A stretch of DNA of 32,538 nucleotides from a virus. The position numbers were made by a program, and so were the translations under genes. Where the stretch lies: positions 1 to 32,538 of the IMG/VR virus record IMGVR_UViG_3300039098_000093; one strand, given 5' to 3'. The notes under the pieces were generated by a model. That model did no database searches. It saw only the letters and a list, made by a program, of their open reading frames with translations, and was not told the DNA's origin. Shown here one piece after another: positions 4,786-13,921 of the stretch. The stretch's first letter is position 1. Every line of letters begins with the position of its first letter.

Positions 4786-6632
4786 GCAGACTACTAAAAA
4801 GAAAACTACCGGAACCGGAAGAAATAAACTACCGCTCAGGTGGAGAAGGATTTTGTAAATGGTGTGAAGAGAACGTCTGCATACCGGTATACCACAACAA
4901 CAGCTACGTACCACAGTGGACACCCATGTGTTGCCTTCCAACTTCACCTAACCCGAATACTGGGCGTAGCTACCATTCCTTCTGGGAGAATCAGAAAACC
5001 GTTCTAGTTAAAGCCCTTGCTATGAGAGATGGACGGTTTCTATATAGGCTTATAATATTCTGCTGGCAGCGAGGTGAAGGTAAAAGCTTCATTGCTGTGT
5101 TGATACAATTATGGAAGTTCTTTTGTTTTCCTCGCCAAATGATCATGCTAGGGGCCAACAGCAAGGAGCAGACAAAGTTTGTCCATTATGATATTATGCG
5201 GGACTTCATCCTAAACTCTCCTAAGCTTCTTAAAATTATAGGTAGAAAGAACATCCAAGAAAAAGAGATTAAACTCCGGGATAAACGTGGTAATATAGGC
5301 TCATTTATCCGTAGCATTTCAACCAGTACCGGTATTGTAAGTAATGTTACTGGGTACACCTTTTCTGAAATGTTTGATATGACCAATCCAAAGTTCTTTG
5401 TCCAGCTTGACGGTTCTATTAGGAATATACCCAATGCTTTAGGAGTTATTGATTCCACCGTATCCACTAAAACCCACATCCTCTACAAGCTGTACCAAAC
5501 CTTCACTAAAAACAAAGATCCATTCTTGTTCTTTTCTCATCGGTTTTCCCAGAATGCCAGTTCCGAAGATTACTGGAATCCGCAGATGACCCAACAACAA
5601 TTAAACTCCTATGAGAATAAATTCCCAAGGGCAGAATTTGAACGGTATTTTAAGAATACCTGGGAGGCCGGTTCTAACCGATTCTTCACCAAGGAAATGA
5701 TCCAAGCCACTCATTACTTCGGTATTAATGGTACCCTCGGCCAACACCAACAAATCATTGATCTGTTGAAAAAGGTTAACAGCCGAGATTCCAAAATCCA
5801 TGAAAGAGTTCATGCAGACAAAACCTATATTGATACCGAGGGTATTGCCTTAAAACAATCCTTAATAAAAGTATCCTCAGTCTACACCCTGCACAGTTCA
5901 CATCTTCATCCACAGAAATGTTCACTAGCTGAATTAGAGGCTCTTTCTAACCTATACAAAACCGACTTCGCAATACTTGTAGGAATAGATCGAGCTGACC
6001 CTATGAAAACTGACCTGACTGCAGGTGCTCGTACCATTGTTACCGTCACCGCCAAGGGTCTACCAAATAGTAGAAACAATCCAGACATGTACCTTGAAGA
6101 AGGACTTGTTAAGGAATACATCTACATTCTTCTTCACCTTGCCCATATAGAATCCAATGAACTGAAGCATGTTAAAGCCACAATCAAGTCTTGTATTGAA
6201 GAGTATGATGGAGTGGAGAGTATATGCTCTGAGCGATGGGGCATGTGGGATGTTAATGATTGGTGTGCTGAACAGGATATTGGATTTGAAGCTATCAGCC
6301 CAAGCTATGACCGACAGAAAGAAGCCTTCAGTGAATTATGGACTTTGTACAAGACTGGAAAGTTTAAAACACCATCAGTTCATGTTCCCGGATCTAAAGA
6401 GGATGACATACTTGAGGAGGAAGCCTTGAGATTTGATTCCAATCCATTTAAGAAATGGTATGGATCTGCTGAGAAGAACGAGAAACCAGGAGTCCAAGAT
6501 GACGTGATCTACAGCCTTGCCTGGGGAATATATGGAGGGCGTATGTTAGGACCAGAGGAATTCAGAGAAAGAAGTACCCCCTTCTCATGGGGAGAGGCAT
6601 ATCAACCAAAAGATTTAGTGGGAGCTTACTAG
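4782..6632 (+). CDS. terL: Terminase large subunit, packaging ATPase/nuclease
   Basis: This 616-aa protein is the motor that translocates and cuts phage DNA into the prohead. Residues 85-110 carry the region RFLYRLIIFCWQRGEGKSFI, with a deviant Walker A WQRGEGKS near residue 100. The segment MIMLGANSKEQ follows, as in the ATPase domain of large terminases. In the C-terminal half, ILVGIDRADP with Asp403 fits the first metal-binding aspartate of the RNase H-like nuclease. Later acidic residues such as those in QDDVIYSLAWG near the C-terminus fit the last nuclease motif. A Cys-rich N-terminus (CKWC at 25-28, C33, C50, C51) is notable. It has no good ribosome-binding site of its own and overlaps the small subunit by 4 bases, so translation is probably coupled. 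Confidence 0.88.
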   Translation: MSRLLKRKLPEPEEINYRSGGEGFCKWCEENVCIPVYHNNSYVPQWTPMCCLPTSPNPNTGRSYHSFWENQKTVLVKALAMRDGRFLYRLIIFCWQRGEGKSFIAVLIQLWKFFCFPRQMIMLGANSKEQTKFVHYDIMRDFILNSPKLLKIIGRKNIQEKEIKLRDKRGNIGSFIRSISTSTGIVSNVTGYTFSEMFDMTNPKFFVQLDGSIRNIPNALGVIDSTVSTKTHILYKLYQTFTKNKDPFLFFSHRFSQNASSEDYWNPQMTQQQLNSYENKFPRAEFERYFKNTWEAGSNRFFTKEMIQATHYFGINGTLGQHQQIIDLLKKVNSRDSKIHERVHADKTYIDTEGIALKQSLIKVSSVYTLHSSHLHPQKCSLAELEALSNLYKTDFAILVGIDRADPMKTDLTAGARTIVTVTAKGLPNSRNNPDMYLEEGLVKEYIYILLHLAHIESNELKHVKATIKSCIEEYDGVESICSERWGMWDVNDWCAEQDIGFEAISPSYDRQKEAFSELWTLYKTGKFKTPSVHVPGSKEDDILEEEALRFDSNPFKKWYGSAEKNEKPGVQDDVIYSLAWGIYGGRMLGPEEFRERSTPFSWGEAYQPKDLVGAY

Positions 6633-6642
6633 GAGAACCATT

Positions 6643-8262
6643 ATGGATCAAGCAGAAAAAGAAGCATTAATAGATGGTCTAACAGATGACCAGATCATGG
6701 AATTAGGGCCACTGACTACTTCACCATGGTCTTATCAGGAGTTGAATAAAGAAACCCATAGGGATGAGGATGGTTTTGCCATAGACCCTATGGGTAATCT
6801 GCAGAACTTCTCTCAGCTACAAGCTGAATGCTGGAAGAAGTTTGTATTGAGCCCCCAAATAAACAGTCATGTCCGGGATTATCAAGGAAGTCTTACTGGT
6901 TCGGGCTTTTGTATGGGTTCTGACGTCCAAGAGATCCAAGATGCCATGACTGAGATTTCTGAGGACCCCAGAAACGAATTTCACAAGAGATTACCCCAAT
7001 ATGTTGCCAGAGCTGAGATTGAGGGCGAATTATTCCTTCCATTGACTGTTCACGTTGATGGATTTGTCGAAATCGACTTTATGGAACCCCAGAGCTTGAA
7101 AGGGGGCGGAGATTCGAATTCTGGCATCATTTTTCACCCAAAGAAGCAAACTATGCCCCTAATGTATCGTTTTGAGCAAAAATCGAGTAAAGGAGCGTCA
7201 GAAATAATACATGTCCCATCTATTTACCTTGCAATGTATCCACAAATGTATAAGTTAATATCCGGAAATCCCGGTATCACACAGAAATCATTGCGTTTAT
7301 CTCTAGGAATTGGACGAAAATACTCCAAATTGGGCGGTTTTAAGAGCTTTATAACCTCCTGGGATAGGGGCTTTCTCACCAAAAGAAATGTCTCCCATAT
7401 CAGAACTACGATCATGTGGGTCAATCACTACGAAAACCTCAAGAAATGGGAGATAGATCATAAGAAATCAAGTGGTTCTTACTTATGGGTTGTCCAAATG
7501 GAAGATGCCAAAGCCTATAGGACTTGGTTAAAGCTCACAGATGAGCAGAAGAAGAGCACAGGTCTCTTTGCCAAGAAGGTGCCAGGAGGCACTTTAGTAC
7601 TCCCTCCCGGTGTTTCCCTCAAGTGTGAGAATCCAAACCTTGCTTCTATCTCAGATCAAGACACGGATATCATGCAAATGGTGGTATCGGGTCTTAATGC
7701 ACCTAATGATATGGTTACCGGTGCCACCAAGGGTTCTACATTTGGTGGTATAAAGGCTACTAGGCAACCACAATCGGATAGGACGAATGATCAAATAGCC
7801 TATTTTGAAAGATTTCTAAGATTTGACTTCTGGCGATGGATTTTCTTCCTTCGTGGGTCAATGATTAAGTTCCCAGAAACTTACTCCGTAAAAGAAGCTG
7901 TAGAATTCAAGAACAAGGAACCAGTTTTCAAGACGGTAAAGAAGAAGCACTTTCAATTGGTGGACTTTGAATTCCCGGTATCCGAGATTTCCGATTCTGA
8001 AGCTACAGCAAGGGCATTGTTAGGAGTAAAACATGGCTCCGTTGCTGAGTCCCTAGGTATCCCAAAAGCGGACATTGCAAAGAAGATGGGTTTCGGCGGA
8101 TACAAGAAGAAGAGGCTTAGATTTGCTACTGAAGAAAAGACTTTACCCAAGACCCCACTAGCAATTTTAGTGGAAGCGGCCCAATCTTCTTCTCCAGAGG
8201 GTGAACCTGGTGTACCTAATAATAACACACCTGCAAAAAAAGATGATTCTAAAGAAAATTAA
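6643..8262 (+). CDS. Portal protein
   Basis: This 539-aa protein should form the dodecameric ring at one head vertex through which DNA enters and leaves. Evidence is size, position directly after the large terminase, and portal-like sequence: an N-terminal wing and stem region with VRDYQGSLTGSGFCMGSDVQ, and a segment near residues 349-375 (GLNAPNDMVTGATKGSTFGG) typical of the crown-side helix and loop of portals, followed by amphipathic segments with many aromatic residues. The C-terminal tail from about residue 515 is low-complexity, rich in Pro, Ser, Lys and Asn, and probably disordered. AGGAGAA (6631-6637) overlaps the terminase stop and gives a strong ribosome-binding site. Confidence 0.8.
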   Translation: MDQAEKEALIDGLTDDQIMELGPLTTSPWSYQELNKETHRDEDGFAIDPMGNLQNFSQLQAECWKKFVLSPQINSHVRDYQGSLTGSGFCMGSDVQEIQDAMTEISEDPRNEFHKRLPQYVARAEIEGELFLPLTVHVDGFVEIDFMEPQSLKGGGDSNSGIIFHPKKQTMPLMYRFEQKSSKGASEIIHVPSIYLAMYPQMYKLISGNPGITQKSLRLSLGIGRKYSKLGGFKSFITSWDRGFLTKRNVSHIRTTIMWVNHYENLKKWEIDHKKSSGSYLWVVQMEDAKAYRTWLKLTDEQKKSTGLFAKKVPGGTLVLPPGVSLKCENPNLASISDQDTDIMQMVVSGLNAPNDMVTGATKGSTFGGIKATRQPQSDRTNDQIAYFERFLRFDFWRWIFFLRGSMIKFPETYSVKEAVEFKNKEPVFKTVKKKHFQLVDFEFPVSEISDSEATARALLGVKHGSVAESLGIPKADIAKKMGFGGYKKKRLRFATEEKTLPKTPLAILVEAAQSSSPEGEPGVPNNNTPAKKDDSKEN

Positions 8263-8316
8263 TTGACATCCCAAATCCCAGGTGATAGTTTATAAGCTAA
8301 TGGAGGTATTTAAGTT

Positions 8317-9681
8317 ATGGCAGATAAACTGAACCATCCAAGAATCATATCCAAATTGATCAACGAGCCCTGGCTGATACAAGACGACTATCTTGTCAAA
8401 ATGATTGAGATAGCCAAGGGTTACGGAGACGTTGGAGCAGTTGAGACTAAACGGTCTCAACCGCTAGAGCAAACTGCCAAGGCGTTTGTTCGAGATAGTG
8501 TAGCACACATTCCGGTTATGGGGCCTATCTTTCCTAGAGCAAATATCTTTACTGAGATCAGCGGTGGTGTTTCAATCAGTTCCCTCGCAAAGGATTTCCA
8601 GGTAGCTCTTGATGATGAAGAAGTCTCCTCTATTGTAATTGATATTGATTCCCCAGGTGGGGCAGTAACCGGGATTAATGAAATGGCTGATATTATCCGG
8701 GCAGCCAGCACCCAAAAAGATGTGACCGCGTATGTTAGCGGTACTGCTGCTTCTGGCGGCTACTGGTTAGCAAGTGCGGCTAAAGAAGTTGTGATTGATG
8801 CTACTGCGAGAGTTGGTAGTATTGGAGTTGTTGTAGCCTACCCAGGCAAAAGTGAAGATGACTCGGTGGAGATTTGGAATAGTGCAAGCCCAAACAAAAG
8901 AGTAGACGTTTCCACTGAAGAGGGCAAAGCAGTTGTAGTGAAAGAGTTGGATGCTCTTGCTGAAGTGTTTATAAATTCAGTTGCCGCGTTCAGAGGGGTC
9001 TTGCCTGAGAAGGTAATATCCAGCTTTGGTAAGGGTTCAGTTTTAGTTGGACAAAACGCCGTTGATGTTGGGATGGCCGATAGACTGGGGTCATTCGAAG
9101 GTCTTCTGGCTGAAAAGAGTGTTAATACTAATGATGATGGAGGATACACTATGATGGAGGGGAAAATCGAGATAACTGCTGATTCCCTCAAGACTTCAGA
9201 TCCTGATGTGTTTGAGAAGATTAAGGCCATGGGCAGAGCTGAAGGGGAAGCCAGTGCCAAGGAAGTTGTCGATTCCAAAGACTCAGAAATTGTTGGGTTG
9301 AAGGAAAAGATTTCTTCTCAAGACGGTAGGCTAATAGCCCTTGAGAAGATCGAAGTTCTCAGGGCAGAAAGGGAAATGAAATCGGTTGCAGGAGCCACTG
9401 TATCGGCGGCACTGGCAGCCAGCTCTATTCCCGTCAGGCTGCATGAGAGGATACGTGCTACTCTGGATCACGGCAAGTTCGTGGTTGAGGGGAGTTTGGA
9501 CGCCAAGGGCTTTTCGGAACACGTTTTAGCTGAGGTCAAGGATTGGGAAGACAATCTTACAGAAGATGCAGTTCAGGGATTTGGTTCTACCAATCTGGCA
9601 CCGGCTGAAGGAGAATCCACCCCGGATGTTGAGGCTATAGTTAAGCGTATGGCAGCTTCTGCTGGTCAAACTATACAATAA
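8317..9681 (+). CDS. S49-family prohead protease with C-terminal scaffold domain
   Basis: This 454-aa protein combines head-maturation protease and scaffold. Residues 60-260 form an SppA/S49 ClpP-like fold: SSIVIDIDSPGGAVTG at 104-119 and SGTAASGGYWLASAA at 141-155 with nucleophile Ser146, followed by GSIGVVVAY. From about residue 279 the sequence changes to a charged, helical, coiled-coil-like region (EVVDSKDSEIVGLKEKISSQ) typical of scaffolds. This is the layout of lambda C/Nu3. A start inside the gene at 9151 should make the scaffold alone. GGAGG lies 10 bases before ATG 8317. It precedes the decoration and capsid genes, as in lambda-like heads. Confidence 0.85.
   Translation: MADKLNHPRIISKLINEPWLIQDDYLVKMIEIAKGYGDVGAVETKRSQPLEQTAKAFVRDSVAHIPVMGPIFPRANIFTEISGGVSISSLAKDFQVALDDEEVSSIVIDIDSPGGAVTGINEMADIIRAASTQKDVTAYVSGTAASGGYWLASAAKEVVIDATARVGSIGVVVAYPGKSEDDSVEIWNSASPNKRVDVSTEEGKAVVVKELDALAEVFINSVAAFRGVLPEKVISSFGKGSVLVGQNAVDVGMADRLGSFEGLLAEKSVNTNDDGGYTMMEGKIEITADSLKTSDPDVFEKIKAMGRAEGEASAKEVVDSKDSEIVGLKEKISSQDGRLIALEKIEVLRAEREMKSVAGATVSAALAASSIPVRLHERIRATLDHGKFVVEGSLDAKGFSEHVLAEVKDWEDNLTEDAVQGFGSTNLAPAEGESTPDVEAIVKRMAASAGQTIQ
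9151..9681 (+). CDS. Nested in-frame scaffold protein (Nu3-like internal start)
   Basis: ATG 9151 is codon 279 of the protease gene, in the same frame, and is preceded by GGAGG (9139-9143) with a 7-base spacer, an ideal ribosome-binding site inside a coding region. Translation from here gives 176 aa (MMEGKIEITADSLKTSDPDV at the start), consisting of the charged helical region without the protease. Lambda makes its scaffold Nu3 from an internal start in gene C in the same way. The function assigned here rests on that parallel plus the visible internal ribosome-binding site. Confidence 0.65.
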   Translation: MMEGKIEITADSLKTSDPDVFEKIKAMGRAEGEASAKEVVDSKDSEIVGLKEKISSQDGRLIALEKIEVLRAEREMKSVAGATVSAALAASSIPVRLHERIRATLDHGKFVVEGSLDAKGFSEHVLAEVKDWEDNLTEDAVQGFGSTNLAPAEGESTPDVEAIVKRMAASAGQTIQ

Positions 9682-9696
9682 TTGAGGAGGTTTATT

Positions 9697-10377
9697 ATGC
9701 CTGTAGGTTTAGGAGGCAGCATGCCTCAACTTAATCGGTCTGGAGAAACTCCGGGACCAAAAGCGCTATTTCATTCAGTACGAGATATTGCGCTGATTAA
9801 GGACAAGACAATCCAGGCCGGTTATGGTGCCCTGAAGAGCGGTACTATAATGGCCACGAATGCAGTAACAGGGGACCTCGTTCCCTATACACCAGTAGCT
9901 TTTGCTGCCGGTCAAATGAGCAGAGCTTATTTGGTTACTGATTTTCTTACTGGTGATGACTTTTGTTATGTGACCATAGCCGATTCTTATAAATTGGCTG
10001 TTGGTGATTCGATTGTCCTTGCCAATAACGTTCCCCTTTATGATGATACCGGTAGTTTTATTCTTGCTATTGATAGAACTACAGAACCGCACAGAGCACT
10101 GGTAACTTTCACTACTGCTATTGCCGTTGCTACTTTCACCACGGCCCTTGCTGCTTGTGTTTATTCGAAATCTGGTGCTGCCGGTAATTTTTCCGATGCA
10201 ACTTTCATTCTTGACCAAGATGTTTTTACTGGTGAGGACGAAAATGCTATTGGTGCAAATACATCAGTTCTGATATCCAATGCGATTCTGTATACTGGTG
10301 CTCTTATTAACTTTGATGCCGCCGCTGCTACCTCTCTTGGTACGATAAGCGATGGTTTTCATACAATCCTGAAATAA
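9697..10377 (+). CDS. Putative head decoration protein
   Basis: The start is ATG 9697, with GAGGAGG about 7 bases upstream. An in-frame TTG at 9682 lies upstream of that site and is not used. The 226-aa product is Ala-, Gly- and Thr-rich and beta-rich, with a region IQAGYGALKSGTIMATNAVTGDLVPYT that resembles the beta-tulip fold of lambda gpD-like decoration proteins (conversion of a varying property into a gating surface around residues 35-70). Location between the protease/scaffold and the major capsid protein is the usual one for a decoration or head-stabilising protein. It is longer than lambda gpD (about 110 aa), so an extra domain is likely in the second half. Known: decoration proteins bind capsid three-fold positions. 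Inferred: this role here. Confidence 0.55.
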   Translation: MPVGLGGSMPQLNRSGETPGPKALFHSVRDIALIKDKTIQAGYGALKSGTIMATNAVTGDLVPYTPVAFAAGQMSRAYLVTDFLTGDDFCYVTIADSYKLAVGDSIVLANNVPLYDDTGSFILAIDRTTEPHRALVTFTTAIAVATFTTALAACVYSKSGAAGNFSDATFILDQDVFTGEDENAIGANTSVLISNAILYTGALINFDAAAATSLGTISDGFHTILK

Positions 10378-10391
10378 GGGGAGGTAAAACA

Positions 10392-11621
10392 ATGAAAGGA
10401 TCTGCTGGTATACCTGCCCTTCAACTCGAGGTGCTGAATAAACTTATCACCACGTTTGATCGTGCCCCGACCATGTTCTTTTCGGGACTTTGCAACACAG
10501 TCCAAGCTGAATCGGACACAATCAAGTGGGAGATCGAGTACGGTTCGGCCGGAATGACCCCGTTTGTAGCACCTGGTTCTATTGCCCCGGCAATTGGTCT
10601 CGACGGAATCGGCGAAGGAAGCGCCAAGGCTGCCTTCTTCAAAGAGAAGATGTACTACGACGAAGTTTTTCTTAATAACATCCGCAAACCTGGTACTTAC
10701 GCTACTTACCAAACCTCTGAGCGCAAGCTCTCCAGGGGTTCTCGGAAACTCCGTAATCGGATCGACCGTAGGCGTGAGTGGATGATGGCCATGATGATGA
10801 CAAATGGTGTTTTGACCTATACCCATACTGGTGGAACGAAGTTCACTATCAGTTACGGTATTCCAGTTAATCACCAGATCACTTTAGGCTCCACTCGGTA
10901 TTGGGGAACTGGTGCAAGTAGAGATCCTATCGAGGATATCTTCGATGCCAAGACTTTGCTTGCTGATGATGCAGGTGTCATTCCCAATGTAATAGTGTTG
11001 AATAGTGACCTCCTGAAAACCCTGATGCTGGACGCCAAGATTCAAGCGTTGCTCTGGAAGTCCACCTTTGGTAACGGTGATCTGTTTGCCAATCCCCGCC
11101 AAGTTATCGGTACCCTATTGGGTGTCGGTGATATGCAGGTTTATGATGAGCTCTACGAAGTCACAGGTTGGATAACTGGTAATGTAACTGGTGGAACTAC
11201 TACGGTAATCTCCATTGATGATGCTACAGACTTTGAGATCGGCGGAAAGCTGAGATTTATTGACCTATCTGAGAATAATACTTATGAGGACGAGGTCATT
11301 AGTGCTGTAGATTATGCTGCAAATACTGTTACTGTGGCAACGGCTCCTACAGCTTCGTTCAAGGCGAATGAGGACAAGGTTATCATGCGGAAGAAGTTTA
11401 TCCCGGATAACATGTTCCTGATGCTCAGTACCACTTCTGGTGATAATGAGCCCATAGCTGAGTTCATGGAAGCTCCATATGGGGTAGATCGCAGATGGGG
11501 TATGTATGCTGATACCAAGGATGAGTGGGACCCTGAAGGTCTGTGGCTGCGTGTGCAAGATAAGGGACTTCCGGTGCTGTACCATCCGGATACCATTATA
11601 CAGATGAAGGTGAAGGCTTAA
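10392..11621 (+). CDS. Major capsid protein, lambda gpE-like family
   Basis: This 409-aa protein is the expected HK97-fold shell subunit. It has the hallmarks of the gpE-like capsid family: an N-terminal stretch ending in DTIKWEIEYGSAGMTPFVAP, a helix-rich segment with RKLRNRIDRRREWMMAMMMT near residues 118-138, and a C-terminal PDNMFLMLSTTSGD, then MEAPYGVDRRWGMY, the last portion of the axial domain. Residues about 258-335 (WITGNVTGGTTTVISIDD onwards) read as a beta-rich insertion, perhaps an added surface domain. GGGGAGG stands before the ATG and a strong hairpin terminator follows at 11658. Position after protease and decoration genes supports the call. Confidence 0.82.
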   Translation: MKGSAGIPALQLEVLNKLITTFDRAPTMFFSGLCNTVQAESDTIKWEIEYGSAGMTPFVAPGSIAPAIGLDGIGEGSAKAAFFKEKMYYDEVFLNNIRKPGTYATYQTSERKLSRGSRKLRNRIDRRREWMMAMMMTNGVLTYTHTGGTKFTISYGIPVNHQITLGSTRYWGTGASRDPIEDIFDAKTLLADDAGVIPNVIVLNSDLLKTLMLDAKIQALLWKSTFGNGDLFANPRQVIGTLLGVGDMQVYDELYEVTGWITGNVTGGTTTVISIDDATDFEIGGKLRFIDLSENNTYEDEVISAVDYAANTVTVATAPTASFKANEDKVIMRKKFIPDNMFLMLSTTSGDNEPIAEFMEAPYGVDRRWGMYADTKDEWDPEGLWLRVQDKGLPVLYHPDTIIQMKVKA

Positions 11622-11657
11622 TCTTACCCTGTAAGTTGTGGTACCCATACTGCTTAG

Positions 11658-11693
11658 CCTTTTGGGGGTGGTCAAACATCCCCAGAAGGTTTT
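11658..11693 (+). terminator. Intrinsic terminator after the capsid gene
   Basis: CCTTTTGGGG (11658-11667) pairs with CCCCAGAAGG (11680-11689), ten pairs including one G-U, followed immediately by TTTT and AATTT. It probably lowers transcription of the following genes relative to the capsid gene. Confidence 0.7.
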
Positions 11694-11730
11694 AATTTGC
11701 ATAAAACGCAATCCAAATGGAGGACTACAG

Positions 11731-12006
11731 GTGGACGTAAAACTTAAAGTTTCGCTAAAAGTTGGCGATGGTACAATATACCCGCCGGGACAAATATTCA
11801 AAGGGTCGTTTTCTTCACTCCCAGAAGATGTGCGGGATTTGGTTAAGAAAAACAGCCCCGTGATAGTGATTACAAAAGCGGCCAAGACTAAATCTAAACC
11901 CAACCCAGAAGAGGACCACGGTCCGGATGAGGCTGACGGTCCAGAAGTGGTAGGAGACCCTGCCAAGGAAAAAACCAATAAAAAATTGCTGAAGACGAGG
12001 CCATAA
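11731..12006 (+). CDS. Small hypothetical head protein (91 aa)
   Basis: The start is GTG 11731, chosen because GGAGG (11719-11723) lies 7 bases upstream. A longer in-frame GTG at 11638 would make the gene span the terminator hairpin and is rejected. The protein begins VDVKLKVSLKVGDGTIYPPG, a small beta domain, followed by a Lys/Pro/Asp/Glu-rich tail from about residue 50 that looks disordered. It sits between the major capsid gene and the connectors, where lambda-like phages place FI-like DNA-packaging or head accessory proteins. I see no motif that proves such a role. It ends one base before the next gene. Confidence 0.6.
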   Translation: MDVKLKVSLKVGDGTIYPPGQIFKGSFSSLPEDVRDLVKKNSPVIVITKAAKTKSKPNPEEDHGPDEADGPEVVGDPAKEKTNKKLLKTRP

Positions 12007-12007
12007 A

Positions 12008-12457
12008 ATGGCGATAGCCGACCAAGCAGCTCTAATTGTGGCAACCAAAAATCTGATGGGTGACTCATTTGATAAAGTTACCGATCCTGGGTTTGTGGGA
12101 GCTGCTTCGCAAACGGAATTAGAATTGCCATGGCCCTACCCGATCACTGTTGCAACCAAGGAATTTTGGATGGTAGAACGGTGTAGAAGGCATACTATTT
12201 ATGTCTTAATGGTTGAATCAGCCCATAAGTTTCAGTATCGATTAATTCACCTTGAGCACCGTTTCAAAAACTATATCCAACTTATCAAGAACATGGATGA
12301 AACCTTTTATAAAGCCATGGAAGATGACCCTAATGGTGTATTTGATGACATCGGGGCCGCGTTCTCAGACTTTGCTTATTTGATAACCAGTGGTTTTATT
12401 TATGATTCTTTGGGAAGGGATGCCAGTAATTTCAATTCTAGGGTGATACTACCGTGA
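12008..12457 (+). CDS. Hypothetical protein, probable head-tail connector (149 aa)
   Basis: The start is ATG 12008, one base after the previous stop, with GAGG upstream. The protein is mostly helical and begins MAIADQAALIVATKNLMGDS, with an aromatic middle region (EFWMVERCRRHTIYVLMVES) and a C-terminal region GAAFSDFAYLITSGFIYDSL. Helical proteins of this length directly after the capsid gene are usually adaptors that bind under the portal. That role is inferred from order only. The alternative is a structural protein of unknown position. The gap to the next gene is 52 bases and holds no clear signal except its ribosome-binding site. Confidence 0.55.
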   Translation: MAIADQAALIVATKNLMGDSFDKVTDPGFVGAASQTELELPWPYPITVATKEFWMVERCRRHTIYVLMVESAHKFQYRLIHLEHRFKNYIQLIKNMDETFYKAMEDDPNGVFDDIGAAFSDFAYLITSGFIYDSLGRDASNFNSRVILP

Positions 12458-12509
12458 TTGCAATCCTTTGCTTTTTATATGCAAATAAAATGATTAGGGG
12501 TAATTAAAG

Positions 12510-13130
12510 GTGTCCATCGGGCCAGATGTTGCTGATGTACTTGATGAACTAGGTGCAGCTTTTACCATTCATTATGTTGATGGTAGTACAGCGACAGGGG
12601 AGAAACTGGACTATGATACCTTTCCAGAACATTCCTCTGAATTCATAAGAATGTTCTTCTTTGCAGTAACCCTGATTTACAATACGATAGTGGTTAAGGG
12701 AAATATTATATCCCTCCATGGGATGTACTTCCTTGTTACTAATCTCACACCAACCCTCTTTGAAGATGCAGTTGTTGACAATATCGCAGTTTTGTACAGG
12801 TGCAATATTTCTGGTGGTATAGTCCAGAGATTTTCTGACAATCCCGGTTTTGATGCTGATTACAAGCGTCTTCCCAATTGGGTGGATGTATATGCAGATA
12901 TTTATGCTCTTCAGACTGAAGACCGATTTGACACTTCTTTGGACGACTTTGATGATGTGATGAAGGTTCCAGCAGGGACACAAATTTTGTATATGACCGG
13001 TGAGTACGTTCTGAAGATAGGTGATAGATGGAGGGTATCTGCCACAGAGTATTATACAATAGAAACTATCTCTGTTAGGCGACTGGACAATATCAATATT
13101 GTCAAATTAGCTGTAGATACAAGGGCTTAG
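12510..13130 (+). CDS. Hypothetical protein, possible head-completion or stopper protein (206 aa)
   Basis: The start is GTG 12510 with AGGGG (12496-12500) upstream. The N-terminal part begins MSIGPDVADVLDELGAAFTI and is followed by beta-rich sequence. The C-terminal part (VLKIGDRWRVSATEYYTIET, then IVKLAVDTRA) reads as a small beta barrel. Beta-barrel head-closure proteins (lambda FII, SPP1 gp16 type) occupy this place between the adaptor and the tail completion protein, and end in strands of this kind. The call rests on gene order and secondary-structure impression, not on a recognised motif. It ends 2 bases before the next gene. Confidence 0.45.
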   Translation: MSIGPDVADVLDELGAAFTIHYVDGSTATGEKLDYDTFPEHSSEFIRMFFFAVTLIYNTIVVKGNIISLHGMYFLVTNLTPTLFEDAVVDNIAVLYRCNISGGIVQRFSDNPGFDADYKRLPNWVDVYADIYALQTEDRFDTSLDDFDDVMKVPAGTQILYMTGEYVLKIGDRWRVSATEYYTIETISVRRLDNINIVKLAVDTRA

Positions 13131-13132
13131 AA

Positions 13133-13879
13133 ATGGCTGCCAGTCTATTATCTTTTGGATCTGAGAGTATTTTTGAGTTTAGTAGACAAGCCCGTGCTAT
13201 TTCGGGTAAATTGATCGATTTAAAACAGTCGGAAATGCTGTGGGGTGGTGGAGGCGGTAGATTCACACCCCTCATGGCGGAGGCCGCTGCTGAATATGTA
13301 AAAGGAAAAATAGCATCAGGAGGAGAGGGTCTACCGGGAAGGGGTGGTCATGCTACCCATCCAATTACAGAACGGTGGCAGAAAGCCAAAGAAAAACATG
13401 CTGAACCATCTGAACTATCATTGGGTCCGCACTATGCTTCTGGGGCTTTATATAGAAATACTAAGGTGTTAAGTCGTCGGGATAGCGGTGGTGGTAGATA
13501 TGCTACTGTTGGTGTAAGCCAAAAAGCTAAAGTTCCTCACTTTGGGTTTGGTGGAATATCTACTAGTAGAACAATATCAATTGCGGAGTACATACATAAT
13601 ATTGAGATAGGGGCAAATCATCCTAGACCCTTAGTAATCATGGCTATTATAGCTTTTGCTCAAACAGTGTGGCCTACTGGGAAGAAAACTCTTCAGAAAG
13701 CCAGAGACGGCTTTTTACGAAATAATTTTTCTGCCGAGGCTTTAAGAGAAACTTCTCCCACATATAATGTTCAAGCGGAAATGGACAAGGCCACCAAAAA
13801 AATGATTGCCACCCTAGTTAACGAATGCGGTTATAGTCGGGCTGCTGCTGTCAAAATGGCGGAGGCTGCGAAAAGATGA
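13133..13879 (+). CDS. Probable neck/tail-completion protein, HK97 gp10-like (248 aa)
   Basis: The protein contains an N-terminal region with a GGGGG loop (MLWGGGGGRFTPLMAEAAAE), then an alpha/beta core ending in IEIGANHPRPLVIMAIIAFA near residues 155-175. The HPRP followed by a hydrophobic helix resembles the conserved end of HK97 gp10-like and lambda Z-like tail completion proteins. Those are usually about 110-200 aa, so this one is long, with an added C-terminal helical tail (KATKKMIATLVNECGYSRAA). Position just before the tail terminator agrees. The start ATG 13133 follows the previous stop by 2 bases. Confidence 0.5.
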   Translation: MAASLLSFGSESIFEFSRQARAISGKLIDLKQSEMLWGGGGGRFTPLMAEAAAEYVKGKIASGGEGLPGRGGHATHPITERWQKAKEKHAEPSELSLGPHYASGALYRNTKVLSRRDSGGGRYATVGVSQKAKVPHFGFGGISTSRTISIAEYIHNIEIGANHPRPLVIMAIIAFAQTVWPTGKKTLQKARDGFLRNNFSAEALRETSPTYNVQAEMDKATKKMIATLVNECGYSRAAAVKMAEAAKR

Positions 13880-13921
13880 GAGTTCCCAATACCCTTCTGC
13901 AGAAAACGAGGAGTCCTGATT

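Noticed and set aside
11638-11730. Longer N-terminus for the 91-aa gene from GTG 11638
   Set aside because: It would span a strong terminator hairpin. GTG 11731 has a correctly spaced GGAGG.
11265-12068. Minus-strand 267-codon frame
   Set aside because: It overlaps the capsid gene end, the terminator and the next gene, which all have ribosome-binding sites. It is a shadow frame.
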